Positions 34,650 to 43,582 of a DNA stretch of 64,000 nt are shown one piece after another. Made by a program: the position numbers and the translations under genes. This stretch comes from Paraburkholderia caballeronis (GTDB lineage: Bacteria; Pseudomonadota; Gammaproteobacteria; Burkholderiales; Burkholderiaceae), in the NCBI RefSeq assembly GCF_900104845.1, contig NZ_FNSR01000002.1, positions 2,108,001 to 2,172,000 of the forward strand. The letters are read 5' to 3'. The stretch's first letter is position 1; each line of letters starts with the position of its first letter. The notes under the pieces are model-generated. The model had not been told where the DNA came from and ran no database searches. It saw nothing but the letters and a program-made list of their open reading frames with translations.

Positions 34650-35603
34650 TTAACGGCGCGTGACGCCCGGCAGCACGCACAGCATCTCGTACAGCAGGTT
34701 CGCGCCGAGCAGCGACGTGTTGCCGGTCGTGTCGTACGGCGGCGACACCTCGACCAGATCGCCGCCGACGAGATCGAGCCCGTGGCATCCGCGGATAATC
34801 TCAAGCGCCTGAATCGTCGTCAACCCGCCGATTTCCGGCGTGCCGGTGCCGGGCGCCCACGCGGGATCGATGCCGTCGATGTCGAAGCTCAAATACACGG
34901 GGCCGCCGCCGACCTTGTCGCGCACCTCGGCCATCAGCGGTTCGAGCGACCGGTGCCAGCATTCCTCGGCCTGCACGACGCGAAAACCCTGCCTGCGGCT
35001 CCAGTCGAAATCGTCGGCTGTATAACCCTGCGCGCGCAGCCCGATCTGCACGACGCGCTCGCAGTCGAGCAGCCCTTCCTCGACCGCGCGGCGGAACGTC
35101 GTGCCGTGCGCGATCTTCTCGCCGAACATGTGGTCGTTCACGTCCGCGTGCGCGTCGACGTGCACCAGCCCGACCTTGCCGTGGCGGCGGCGGATCGCGC
35201 GCAGGATCGGCAGCGTGATCGTATGGTCGCCGCCGAGCGTCAGCGGCATGACGCCGTGTGCGAGGATGCGGTCGTACGACTCCTCGATGATCCGCACCGC
35301 GTCGAGCAGGTTGAAGGTGTTGATCGGGACGTCGCCGATGTCCGCGACCGACAGCGAATCGAACGGCGCGGCGCCGGTCGCCATGTTGTACGGGCGGATC
35401 ATCACCGACTGCGCGCGGATCTCGCGCGGGCCGAAGCGGGTGCCCGCGCGCAGCGACGTGCCGATGTCGAGCGGCACGCCGACGAACGCGGCGTCGAGCC
35501 CGGCCGGCGACGCGAGATGCGGCAGCCGCATCATCGTCGCGATGCCGCCGAAGCGGGGCATCTCGTTGCCGCCGAGCGGCTGGTAAAGCTGCTTTTCGAT
35601 CAC
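34650..35603 (-). CDS. Agmatinase-family ureohydrolase
   Basis: Dimanganese enzyme (317 aa) releasing urea from a guanidino compound. Metal-binding motifs are GGDHTITLP (His), VHVDAHADVND (Asp-x-His-x-Asp) and SFDIDGIDPAWAPGTGTPE (two Asp). The N-terminus with MPRFGGIATMMRLPH is typical of the agmatinase/guanidinobutyrase group; substrate specificity is not decided by these motifs. A GTG start at 35603 is preferred because AGGAAAC lies upstream and VIEKQLYQPL is family-like. It is the first gene of a minus-strand unit with the aldolase and dehydrogenase genes, and divergent from a LysR gene. Confidence 0.9.
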   Translation of the reverse strand: MIEKQLYQPLGGNEMPRFGGIATMMRLPHLASPAGLDAAFVGVPLDIGTSLRAGTRFGPREIRAQSVMIRPYNMATGAAPFDSLSVADIGDVPINTFNLLDAVRIIEESYDRILAHGVMPLTLGGDHTITLPILRAIRRRHGKVGLVHVDAHADVNDHMFGEKIAHGTTFRRAVEEGLLDCERVVQIGLRAQGYTADDFDWSRRQGFRVVQAEECWHRSLEPLMAEVRDKVGGGPVYLSFDIDGIDPAWAPGTGTPEIGGLTTIQALEIIRGCHGLDLVGGDLVEVSPPYDTTGNTSLLGANLLYEMLCVLPGVTRR

Positions 35604-35701
35604 GTTGTCGTTTCCTGTTGGCCTGGCTGCGCGCCGCGCGGCGCACGTTGCCGATACTGCGTCCCGCGCGCGTTTCGACAAATCGCTGGAAAGAAATATT
35701 T

Positions 35702-35719
35702 AGTTCAGTTATTTCTGAA
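35702..35719. promoter_or_regulatory. Operator candidate upstream of the ureohydrolase unit
   Basis: AGTTC, five bases, TTTCTGAA. The same layout recurs at 41340-41357, upstream of the next minus-strand operon. Here it also forms TTCAG-N6-CTGAA, and a wider repeat AGAAATA (35692-35698) with TATTTCT (35710-35716). It is an AT-rich island about 100 bases before the ureohydrolase start and about 120 before the LysR start. Confidence 0.5.
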
Positions 35720-35840
35720 GTGAAACGGCGCGCACGACCGCGCGGCGCCGGCCGGCCGCGGCCGCGCCGGGATTTCGCCTGGGTGCTGTGCCCGGGTGCT
35801 GCGCCGCGCTGAAACGTTTCGACAACGGAGGAAACATCGC

Positions 35841-36758
35841 TTGGCCAACGTCCTGCCTGAAGCCCGCCTGCTGCGGATCTTTGCGTGCGTGGTCCGCCAC
35901 CAGGGGTTCGCGCCCGCGCAACAGGAACTGAACCTGTCCACGTCCGCGATCAGCACGTACATGAGCCAGCTCGAAGCGCTGGTCGGCGTCGTGTTGTGCC
36001 ATCGCGGGCGCGGCGGCTTCGCGCTGACGCCGAAGGGCGAGGAGTTCCACCAGGAGGCGCTGCGCGTGCTCGCGGAACTCGACGGCTTCGAACGCTACGC
36101 GGCCGGGATGCGCGGCGACCTGCGCGGCAGCCTGAAGGTCGGCGTGCTCGACGCGACGATCAGCGACCCGATGCTGCCGCTGCCCGCGATCGTCGGCGAG
36201 TTCGCGCGCGAACATCCGGCGGTGCAGTTGCACCTGAACGTGCAGAGCCCGTACGACCTTCAGCTGAGCGTGCTCGGCAACCGGCTTGACGTCGCGATCG
36301 GCGCGTTCCAGTTGCGGATGAACGGGCTCGTGTACCAGCCGCTGTACCGCGAGCAGCACTGGCTCTATTGCAGCGACGCGCATCCGCTGTTCGGCGACAC
36401 GCGGATCGCGCCCGAGGCGATCGGCCAGCAGCGGATGGTGAGCCGCTCGTACTGGAGCCAGACGGAACTGGCGCGGCACGGCTTCAAGCGCAGCGAGGCG
36501 GCCGTGGACAGCATGGAGGGGCAACTGATCCTGATCCTGTCCGGCGCGTACATCGGCTTCCTGCCCGAGCACTTCGCGAAGACATGGGTCGATGCGGGGC
36601 GGCTGCGCGCGCTGCTGCCCGCGTCGTTCGGCTATCAGGCGCCGTTCTCGGTGGTGCTGCGGCGCGGCCGCGCGAAGGAGCCGCTGGTGCAGAAGTTTCG
36701 CGACGCGCTGAAGCGCCATGTCGCGAGCGCCGACACGGACGCGTTCATGCATGATTGA
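35841..36758 (+). CDS. LysR-family transcriptional regulator
   Basis: Regulator (305 aa). The helix-turn-helix is LPEARLLRIFACVVRHQGFAP then QQELNLSTSAISTYMSQLE. The recognition helix TSAISTYMSQLE is of a less common LysR subgroup. The effector domain has VGVLDATISDPMLPLPAIVGEF. The start is TTG at 35841, nine bases after GGAGGAAAC; no ATG or GTG fits without losing the first helix. It is divergent from the ureohydrolase unit, and its last 14 bases overlap the end of the convergent ABC gene. Confidence 0.9.
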   Translation: MANVLPEARLLRIFACVVRHQGFAPAQQELNLSTSAISTYMSQLEALVGVVLCHRGRGGFALTPKGEEFHQEALRVLAELDGFERYAAGMRGDLRGSLKVGVLDATISDPMLPLPAIVGEFAREHPAVQLHLNVQSPYDLQLSVLGNRLDVAIGAFQLRMNGLVYQPLYREQHWLYCSDAHPLFGDTRIAPEAIGQQRMVSRSYWSQTELARHGFKRSEAAVDSMEGQLILILSGAYIGFLPEHFAKTWVDAGRLRALLPASFGYQAPFSVVLRRGRAKEPLVQKFRDALKRHVASADTDAFMHD

Positions 36759-38319
36759 CCGCTGCGGGCGCGGGGATCGGCGGCGGCGTGCTGCCGTCGG
36801 GCTCCGCGAGGCCCGCGAAGCGGCGCACGCGTTCCGCGCGCGGGTCGCGCCGCACCGCATCCGGCGAGCCGTCGAACTGGATCACGCCGTGCTCCATGAA
36901 CACCACGCGATCGGAGATCGACAGCGCGAAGTCCATCTCGTGCGTGACGATCACCATCGTCATCCCTTCCTTCGCGAGCGAGCCGATCACGTTCAGCACG
37001 TCGCCGACCAGTTCGGGGTCGAGCGCGGACGTCGGTTCGTCGAACAGCATGATCGCGGGTTCCATCGCGAGCGCGCGCGCGATCGCGACGCGCTGCTGCT
37101 GGCCGCCCGACAACTGATGCGGATACTTGTACGCGTGCGCGAGCAGGCCGACCTTGTCGAGCAGCGTCAGCGCGCGGGCGGCGGTGTCGTCGCGCGAGCC
37201 GTGGCCGTGATAGCGCGGCGCGAGCGCCACGTTGTCGACGATCGTGCGGTGCGGGAACAGGTTGAAGCTCTGGAACACCATGCCGATGTGGCTGATGCCG
37301 TCACGCATCCGCGCGCCGCCCGGCCGCTCGCCCGCGCGGATGAACGCCTCGCCGAACAGCACGATCTCGCCGCGGTCGATCGTTTCGAGGCCGTTGATCG
37401 TGCGGATCAGCGACGTCTTGCCGGAGCCGGACGGCCCGATGATCGACACGACCTCGCCGGCGCGGACCGTCAGGCCGATGCCCTTCAGCACTTCGTGGTG
37501 GCCGTAGCTCTTATGCAGGTCCTTCAGCAGCAGCGCGTCCGGCGCGCCGCGGCCGCGCGGCGACGCGGCACTCGCCGCGCGGGGCGGCGGCGCGAGGCTT
37601 GCGCGCGCGGCCGCGAGCGCCGTTTCGTCGAGCGTCTGCGGACGCCGCCGCGTCAGGTCGAGCCGGCGCTCCACGTATTGCAGCACCCAGCCGAACACGG
37701 TGACGATCAGCACGTAGTAGATCGCGATCGCCGATAACGTTTCCATCACGAGGAAATTCTGCGCATACAGCCGCTGGCCGACGAGCAGCAGTTCGGTCAG
37801 CGAGATCACCGACACCAGCGACGTCAGCTTCACGCAGGTGACGAACTCGTTGATCAGCGCGGGCAGCGCGACGCGGAACGCCTGCGGAATCACGACCAGC
37901 CGCTGCTGCCCGAACGCGCGGATGCCGAGCGCCGCGCCCGCTTCGTGCTGCCCCTTCGACACCGACAGCAGTCCGCCGCGATGGATCTCCGCCATGTACG
38001 CGGTTTCGGTCAGCACCAGCGCAACCAGCCCGGAAAAGAACGGATGCGACAGCGCCGCGCCTGCCGCCGGAAACATCTGCGGCAGGTTGTACACGAACAC
38101 GATCAGCACGAGCAGCGGCACGCTGCGGAAGAACCACACGTACACCGACGCGGGCATCGACAGCCAGCGCGAGCGCGACAGCTTCGCGGTCGCGAGCAGG
38201 AAGCCGAGCACGAGCCCGAGCGCCCACGACAGCGCGCTCAGTTCGACCACGGTCGCGCAGGCCCGCCAGAACGCGGGCAGCGCGAACAGCGACAGGAAGT
38301 AGCCGAAGTCGAAGGTCAT
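36745..38319 (-). CDS. Fused amino-acid ABC permease and ATP-binding protein
   Basis: One chain (524 aa) joins the two subunits of a polar-amino-acid importer. Residues about 1-225 are a HisM/GlnP-type permease, with the EAA-type loop GAALGIRAFGQQRLVVIPQAFRV. A Pro/Ala/Arg linker follows, and residues about 262-505 are a GlnQ-type ATPase: GPSGSGKTS (Walker A), LSGGQQQR (signature), IMLFDEPTSALDPE (Walker B) and VTHEMDFA. The fused form is rarer than separate genes and would give a fixed 1:1 ratio in a homodimer. The binding-protein gene is just upstream. It ends in a Pro-rich tail. Confidence 0.93.
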   Translation of the reverse strand: MTFDFGYFLSLFALPAFWRACATVVELSALSWALGLVLGFLLATAKLSRSRWLSMPASVYVWFFRSVPLLVLIVFVYNLPQMFPAAGAALSHPFFSGLVALVLTETAYMAEIHRGGLLSVSKGQHEAGAALGIRAFGQQRLVVIPQAFRVALPALINEFVTCVKLTSLVSVISLTELLLVGQRLYAQNFLVMETLSAIAIYYVLIVTVFGWVLQYVERRLDLTRRRPQTLDETALAAARASLAPPPRAASAASPRGRGAPDALLLKDLHKSYGHHEVLKGIGLTVRAGEVVSIIGPSGSGKTSLIRTINGLETIDRGEIVLFGEAFIRAGERPGGARMRDGISHIGMVFQSFNLFPHRTIVDNVALAPRYHGHGSRDDTAARALTLLDKVGLLAHAYKYPHQLSGGQQQRVAIARALAMEPAIMLFDEPTSALDPELVGDVLNVIGSLAKEGMTMVIVTHEMDFALSISDRVVFMEHGVIQFDGSPDAVRRDPRAERVRRFAGLAEPDGSTPPPIPAPAAVNHA

Positions 38320-38362
38320 GGCAGGCTCCCGCTGCGTCGTTGAACCGGATGCGGCGTGCAGG

Positions 38363-39238
38363 TCACGACGACGCGACCGGCGCGAGGTTGTACTTCTTCA
38401 GCATCGCGCCGTATTCGCCGTTCTTCTTCAACTGGTCGAACGCCTTCGTCAGCGCGTCGTACAGCGCCTTGTTGTCCTTGCGCACGTAGATGCCGAGCGT
38501 CTGCGGATAGATCAGGTCGCGGGATGAAACGATCACGCGGCCGGACGACTTCGCGGACAGCGCCTGCGCCGCGCCCGCGATCTCCATCTGCGCCTGCACG
38601 TTGTTCGACAGCAGCGCCTGCATCACCTCGGGGGCGGACGGGTATTCGCTGACGGTGATCTCGCCCTTGCCGTTCGGCTCGCAATACGTCTTCGACAGCG
38701 TCTGCAACTGGTTCACCCACGTCGTGCCCTGTTCGAGGCCGACGTGCAGTCCGCACAGGTCCTCGGGTTTCGTCGGGCGCAGCTTGCCGGCGGCCGGCAC
38801 CATGATCGCCGCGCCGGTCTGCGCATACGGAATCGCCTGGGCCTGCGCGGTGCGCTCGGGCGTCACGTACACGCCGGAAATCACCGCATCGTAGTGGCGC
38901 GCGTTCAGGCCGAGAATCAGCCCGGACAGCCGCGTGTCGACGAAGCTGGTCGACGCGCCCAGCTGCTTGCCGAGCGCGCGCGCGAACTCCGGATCGGAGC
39001 CGACCACCTGGTCGCCGTCGTACGACTCGAACGGCGGATAGGTGATTTCCATGCCGACCTTGAACTGGCCCGGCGCGAGCATGCCGGCCGGCGTCGCGGT
39101 CTGCGCGAACGCGTGGCCGCCGAACAGCAGGCCGGCGATGAGCGCGCCGGCGCGCGCGGTCCGATGCAGCGGGGCGAGTCGGCCGGTGGCGCGGATCTGG
39201 CCGCGTTCGCGTGCAGGACGGGTGAACGTGATGGACAT
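38363..39238 (-). CDS. Amino-acid ABC transporter substrate-binding protein (family 3)
   Basis: Exported binding protein (291 aa) with a signal segment near residues 24-46 (a Leu/Ala-rich stretch ending HAFAQT) and a mature chain of SBP family 3: GQFKVGMEITYPPFESYDGD at the start, GSDPEFARALGKQLG, DAVISGVYVTPERTAQ and GTTWVNQLQ in the hinge region. The ligand is probably a polar amino acid or a derivative. The N-terminus is longer than usual; a later start is possible but would still leave the signal. It lies 43 bases before the fused importer gene. Confidence 0.9.
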   Translation of the reverse strand: MSITFTRPARERGQIRATGRLAPLHRTARAGALIAGLLFGGHAFAQTATPAGMLAPGQFKVGMEITYPPFESYDGDQVVGSDPEFARALGKQLGASTSFVDTRLSGLILGLNARHYDAVISGVYVTPERTAQAQAIPYAQTGAAIMVPAAGKLRPTKPEDLCGLHVGLEQGTTWVNQLQTLSKTYCEPNGKGEITVSEYPSAPEVMQALLSNNVQAQMEIAGAAQALSAKSSGRVIVSSRDLIYPQTLGIYVRKDNKALYDALTKAFDQLKKNGEYGAMLKKYNLAPVASS

Positions 39239-39307
39239 GCGAGGGCTCCAGTGTCGTTGCAGGGTAGGGATTATGGGGGCGCAGGGCGCGGCGCGCGCGT
39301 TCCGGTT

Positions 39308-40351
39308 TCAGCCCGGCTGCGACGCCTTCTTCAGATGGCCGAAGCTCGCGGGCCGGCGCGCGTTGCGCGGCAGCGCCGCGTCGCCGGCCTCGACGCGGCG
39401 TTGCAGATACTGGTACGTCTGCAAGGCCTGCGACCACATATGCTCGCCGATCGAAATCTCGTCGTACTCCGCGTTGCCGTTCGCGAACGCGGGCAGTGGC
39501 TTGATCAGCGTGTGGTAGTCGCACGCGTAGAACAGCGGGAACGAATACCGCTCCTCGCGCACCGCGCGCACGCGGTGCGCGGTCGCGACGAACGCGCCGG
39601 CCGTCATCACTTCGAGCATGTCGCCGATGTTCACGACGAACGTGCCCGGGATCGGCGGCGTGTCGATCCATTCGCCGCGGCCGTTCATCGCTTCGAGTCC
39701 GGGCGCATCCGCGAGCAGGATCGTGAAGCACTCGTAGTCGGTATGCGCGCCGATGCCCGGCGCGTCCTGCGCCGCGCCGTCGAACGGATAGTGGATCAGC
39801 CGAAGCTTCGACGGCGGCCGCGTGACGAGCGGGTCGAAATGATATTCGGGCAGCCCGAGCGCCAGCGCGAAGCCGCTGAAGAGCCGCCGGCCGAGCGCGA
39901 ACACCTCGTCGTAATAACGTTTCACCGCAGGCTGGAAACCCGCCAGCTGCGGCCAGCGGTTCGGCCCGAGCAGCGGCGTGCCGGCGAGCACGAGCGGATC
40001 GTCGGCGGCCACTTCGTAGCCGACGTCGAACGCTTCCTTGTGGTCCGGCTTGCCCTTCGAATACACCTCTTCGCCTTCCGGCACGAAACCCTTGTGCGAC
40101 TCGGACGCGCCGATGTAGTGCTGCATCTTGCGGTCGAGCGGCTGCGCGAAATAATCCTTCGCCGCGTGGCGCAGGCCGTCGATCGTCGCCTGCGAAATGC
40201 CGTGGCCGGAGATGTACAGGAAGCCGACGCGGCGCGCGGCGTCGCCGAGTTTCGCGGCGACCGCCGCGCGGTTTGCGAGGTCGGTGCTGAAGAGGCCGGC
40301 GATGTCGATCACCGGAATCGACGTGAAATCCGTGTCCTGCCTGGTTGACAT
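39308..40351 (-). CDS. 2-oxoglutarate/Fe(II)-dependent oxygenase, isopenicillin N synthase family
   Basis: Non-haem iron oxygenase (347 aa). The N-terminal DIOX_N part begins [11 protein letters not shown] and carries [11 protein letters not shown]. The iron triad is His and Asp in [15 protein letters not shown] and a second His in TAHRVRAV, and the 2-oxoglutarate contact R-x-S is in RYSFPLFY. Bacterial members hydroxylate small acids or amino acids or make ethylene. The start at 40351 has GGAG-like sequence (CAGGAGCG) upstream. Substrate is unknown; the operon suggests an imported amino-acid-like compound. Confidence 0.92.
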   Translation of the reverse strand: MSTRQDTDFTSIPVIDIAGLFSTDLANRAAVAAKLGDAARRVGFLYISGHGISQATIDGLRHAAKDYFAQPLDRKMQHYIGASESHKGFVPEGEEVYSKGKPDHKEAFDVGYEVAADDPLVLAGTPLLGPNRWPQLAGFQPAVKRYYDEVFALGRRLFSGFALALGLPEYHFDPLVTRPPSKLRLIHYPFDGAAQDAPGIGAHTDYECFTILLADAPGLEAMNGRGEWIDTPPIPGTFVVNIGDMLEVMTAGAFVATAHRVRAVREERYSFPLFYACDYHTLIKPLPAFANGNAEYDEISIGEHMWSQALQTYQYLQRRVEAGDAALPRNARRPASFGHLKKASQPG

Positions 40352-40398
40352 CGTGGGTCGCTCCTGGTTTTTTGCGTCGTTGCAGGGGAATGAAACGA

Positions 40399-41241
40399 TC
40401 ACGCGCCGAAGCGGCGCGCGAAGTGCGCGCGCTGCGCGTCGACCATCCATGCGTTCAATTGCGCGAGGTCGGCGATGGGCGCGTCGGTGAACGGCAGATG
40501 ATGCAGATAACCATCCGGGCCGAACTCCGGCGTCATCGTCGTGACGGGGTAGCCGCGCTCTGCCTGCGAGCGCCACACGGCGGCCCAGTGCGCCTCGTGG
40601 AACGCGAGCGCCGCCGCGTACTCGGGCGCGGCCGGATGCGGCACCTGCGGCCCCTGGTCGTAACCGACGCGCGCCTGGATGTGATGCACGCGCGACACGA
40701 ACGGCGCGAGGTCATCGGCCGCGTCGTCGAGCAGCCGCTCGCAGACGACGACCCAATGGCTGATGTCGCTCGTGAAGCGCAGGTCCGGCACCTGGCGGAT
40801 CAGGTCCAGCGTGACCCACGGGCTATACAGCGAGCGCGCGCGATGCGTCTCGAAGCTGCACATCTGGCCATGTTTCGTGGCCAGTTCGAGCGCCCGGCCG
40901 AAGAACTCGACCTGTGCGGCGAGCGGCCAGCGGTCGTTGCCGGCGAGCACGTTCACGAAGCGCGGCGACAGGTCCGCCGCCGCCGCGAGCAGGCGGTCGA
41001 GGTCGTCGAGATGCCGGGCCGGCGTCGCGCGCTGGTCGGGCAGCACGATGCCGGACGTGAAGCAGGCCGCGATGTAGTCGAGTCCGTGGTCGGCCAGTTG
41101 CGCGGCGAGCGCGGCGCGGCCGTCCGGGTCGAGCGGCAGCCGCGTCTCGATGCCGGCGAGCCCGGCCGCGCGGACCGCCTCGCATGCGGCGCGCAACTCG
41201 CCGCGATATCCCCACAATGACCGGAAGAGATCTAGCCGCAT
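40399..41241 (-). CDS. Sugar phosphate isomerase/epimerase-like TIM-barrel protein
   Basis: AP-endonuclease-2-type TIM barrel (280 aa). It starts [20 protein letters not shown], and the metal ligands are suggested by [22 protein letters not shown], the [15 protein letters not shown] segment and a C-terminal [15 protein letters not shown]. This family includes epimerases, hydroxypyruvate isomerase and inosose dehydratase, and the substrate is not decided. No strong ribosome site precedes the ATG at 41241. It is the first gene of the minus-strand operon running down to 36745. Confidence 0.85.
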   Translation of the reverse strand: MRLDLFRSLWGYRGELRAACEAVRAAGLAGIETRLPLDPDGRAALAAQLADHGLDYIAACFTSGIVLPDQRATPARHLDDLDRLLAAAADLSPRFVNVLAGNDRWPLAAQVEFFGRALELATKHGQMCSFETHRARSLYSPWVTLDLIRQVPDLRFTSDISHWVVVCERLLDDAADDLAPFVSRVHHIQARVGYDQGPQVPHPAAPEYAAALAFHEAHWAAVWRSQAERGYPVTTMTPEFGPDGYLHHLPFTDAPIADLAQLNAWMVDAQRAHFARRFGA

Positions 41242-41339
41242 GGTTCGTGTCGTGTGTCCGGAAAAGGCCGTCGGGCCGGGAACTGAAGCCGATGGTGCAG
41301 GCAGGTTAGGGCACGAAAAATCTGCGAAACAAAACAATC

Positions 41340-41357
41340 AGTTCTGGATTTTCTGAA
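41340..41357. promoter_or_regulatory. Second copy of the AGTTC-N5-TTTCTGAA element
   Basis: Thirteen positions match the element at 35702-35719 with the same five-base spacer. It lies about 100 bases upstream of the isomerase-like gene, the same distance and orientation relative to the gene as the first copy to the ureohydrolase gene. It is also part of GTTC-N10-GAAC, a T-N11-A-like site. Confidence 0.5.
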
Positions 41358-42043
41358 CCAACCACTGGTTAGCGGCAGCGGCGGCGACAGGTTGAGCGCC
41401 AGCCCGGTTGCACTGCGGAGAGCCATGAAACACGGCCGCCTGGCAACCGTTCGCCAATCCTGTGCGCGGCGGCGCGTTCGGGCACGATTTCGGTGCGGCT
41501 ATGGACGAGCGGCGAGCATGCGTTCATGCTGTGGTCACGCGGTCGGCGCACGCTGCGACGCACGGCGGCGCGCTTTCATGCGCGCGGCGGCGCGAAGCGA
41601 ACGGAACATGGCGGCTGCGGAGTGACGAATGACGGGCCTGGCAGGCAGGCGCCGCGCGGTGGGCGACCCATTGCGCAAACCCCGTTCCCGTCGCCCGCAA
41701 TCGGCATGGAAGTTGCGTGAGCCGCTGTGACGCCTGGTTACTCGCGGTCAGCCCGGCGGCCCTGGCTGCGGCGCCGTCTTTCGACGGCGCGGCGGCGATG
41801 GCCGCGGGCGCGTCGCGCGGCATGTGCGCGGCCGGTCCGTTGGGGTCCGGCTCGCGCAAAGCAGTTCTGCAATCGGGCGATGAGGCGCGGCGGGCAACCG
41901 TCGCGGGAACGGGGTGCGCCGTGGCGCGTCCCGTTTCCTCCCGATCGGAACGTCGCGGCGCAGGCGACGGCGAGGGCTACCGGGCAGTCGCGGCTGTTGA
42001 GCCGCGGCATCTGACGGCACGCATCTCACGGGGACGATCGGTT
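41358..42043. other. Intergenic region before the ATP-grasp cluster
   Basis: No gene is supported. The frame of the ATP-grasp gene is open back to 41717 but that stretch is Ala/Gly-rich and not family-like. A perfect hairpin, GCGCCGTC (41771-41778) and GACGGCGC (41783-41790), has a TTTC loop. CCGATCGGAA at 41941-41950 is another copy of the repeated motif. The long spacer and lower codon bias suggest regulatory DNA. Confidence 0.45.
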
Positions 42044-43516
42044 ATGACGCAAGCATTCTTCAACGAAATGTTCGAGCGCTCCACGCTCGACGTGAAGGGC
42101 CTTTCACAGACGGCCTTTGTGTCGGCGGGCGATCCGCGCAGCCACTATCAGGCATTCCTCGACTGGATGCACGGCCAGAGCGAGCAGCAGATGCAGAACA
42201 AGCGCGCCGAGGCGGACCTCAACTTCCGGCGCACCGGCATCACGTTCGCGGTGTATGGCGAGAAGGACGAAAGCGGGATCGGCACCGAGCGCACGATTCC
42301 GTTCGACGTGATTCCGCGCATCTTCCCGGCCGACGAATGGGCGGCGCTGGAGCGCGGGCTGCGGCAGCGCGTGACCGCGCTGAACATGTTCATCCGCGAC
42401 ATCTATCACGACCAGCACATCGTGAAGGCGGGCGTGATCCCGATCGAGCAGATCGTCGGCAACGCGCAGTACCGGCCGCAGATGCAGGGCGTCAACGTGG
42501 TGCGGGACATCTACGCGCACATCGCGGGCATCGACATCGTGCGCGCCGGCGCGGGCGAGTTCTACGTGCTCGAAGACAACCTGCGCGTGCCGTCCGGCGT
42601 GTCGTACATGCTGGAGAACCGCAAGGCGATGATGCGGCTCTTTCCCGAACTGTTCGCGCGCAACCGGGTCGCGCCGGTCGCGCACTATCCGGACCTGCTG
42701 CTCGACACGCTGCGCGCGGCCGCGCCGCACGGCGTCGACAACCCGACGATCGTCGTGCTGACGCCCGGCATGTACAACTCCGCGTATTTCGAGCACGCGT
42801 TCCTCGCGCAGCAGATGGGCATCGAACTCGTCGAGGGGCAGGACCTGTTCGTCGAAGGCGGCTACCTCTACATGCGCACGACCGAGGGGCCGCAGCGCGT
42901 CGACGTGATCTATCGCCGCGTGGACGACGACTTCCTCGACCCGGACGTGTTCCGCCCGGACTCGATGCTCGGCGCGGCCGGCCTGCTGTCGGTCTATCAG
43001 GCGGGCAACGTGACGCTGTGCAACGCGGTCGGCACCGGCGTCGCGGACGACAAGTCGATCTATCCGTACGTGCCGGACATGGTGCGCTTCTACCTGAGCG
43101 AAGAGCCGATCCTGAACAACGTGCCGACGTGGATGTGCCGCAAGGCGGACGACCTCCAGTACGTGCTCGACCATCTGTCCGAACTCGTCGTGAAGGAGAC
43201 GCACGGCGCGGGCGGCTACGGGATGCTGGTCGGCCCGGCCGCGAGCAAGGCGGAGATCGAGGCGTTCCGCGCGGCGCTCGTCGCGACGCCGGAACGCTAC
43301 ATCGCGCAGCCGACGCTCGCGCTGTCCACCTGCCCGACCTACGTCGACGCGGGCATCGCGCCGCGCCACATCGACCTGCGGCCGTTCGTGCTGTCCGGCC
43401 AGCAGGTGCGGATGGTGCCGGGCGGCCTCACGCGCGTCGCGCTGCGCGAGGGCTCGCTCGTCGTGAACTCGTCGCAGGGCGGCGGCACCAAGGACACCTG
43501 GGTTCTCGAATGCTGA
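42044..43516 (+). CDS. Circularly permuted ATP-grasp protein (DUF404/DUF407)
   Basis: Cytoplasmic protein (490 aa) of the circularly permuted type 2 ATP-grasp family, predicted to form amide or peptide bonds using ATP. Family landmarks are the opening GDPRSHYQAFLDWM, GITFAVYG, ERTIPFDVIPRIF, LNMFIRDIYHDQHI, YVLEDNLRVPSGVSYMLENR, the FVEGGYLYMRTTEGPQRVD segment and the C-terminal VVKETHGAGGYGMLVGP and SSQGGGTKDTWVL. The start MTQAFFNEMF at 42044 has GGGACG upstream. It is followed 66 bases later by an alpha-E gene and then by a transglutaminase gene, the usual set. Confidence 0.93.
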   Translation: MTQAFFNEMFERSTLDVKGLSQTAFVSAGDPRSHYQAFLDWMHGQSEQQMQNKRAEADLNFRRTGITFAVYGEKDESGIGTERTIPFDVIPRIFPADEWAALERGLRQRVTALNMFIRDIYHDQHIVKAGVIPIEQIVGNAQYRPQMQGVNVVRDIYAHIAGIDIVRAGAGEFYVLEDNLRVPSGVSYMLENRKAMMRLFPELFARNRVAPVAHYPDLLLDTLRAAAPHGVDNPTIVVLTPGMYNSAYFEHAFLAQQMGIELVEGQDLFVEGGYLYMRTTEGPQRVDVIYRRVDDDFLDPDVFRPDSMLGAAGLLSVYQAGNVTLCNAVGTGVADDKSIYPYVPDMVRFYLSEEPILNNVPTWMCRKADDLQYVLDHLSELVVKETHGAGGYGMLVGPAASKAEIEAFRAALVATPERYIAQPTLALSTCPTYVDAGIAPRHIDLRPFVLSGQQVRMVPGGLTRVALREGSLVVNSSQGGGTKDTWVLEC

Positions 43517-43582
43517 GCGGCGCGCGCGCCGCTCTTACGTCCGCCGTCGCGGGCTCCCGATAACGAAAACGCTGGAACCATC

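Noticed and set aside
41717..42043. An upstream extension of the first ATP-grasp gene by 109 codons
   Set aside because: The added part is Ala/Gly/Arg-rich and not like the family, whose N-terminus starts near MTQAFFNEMF.
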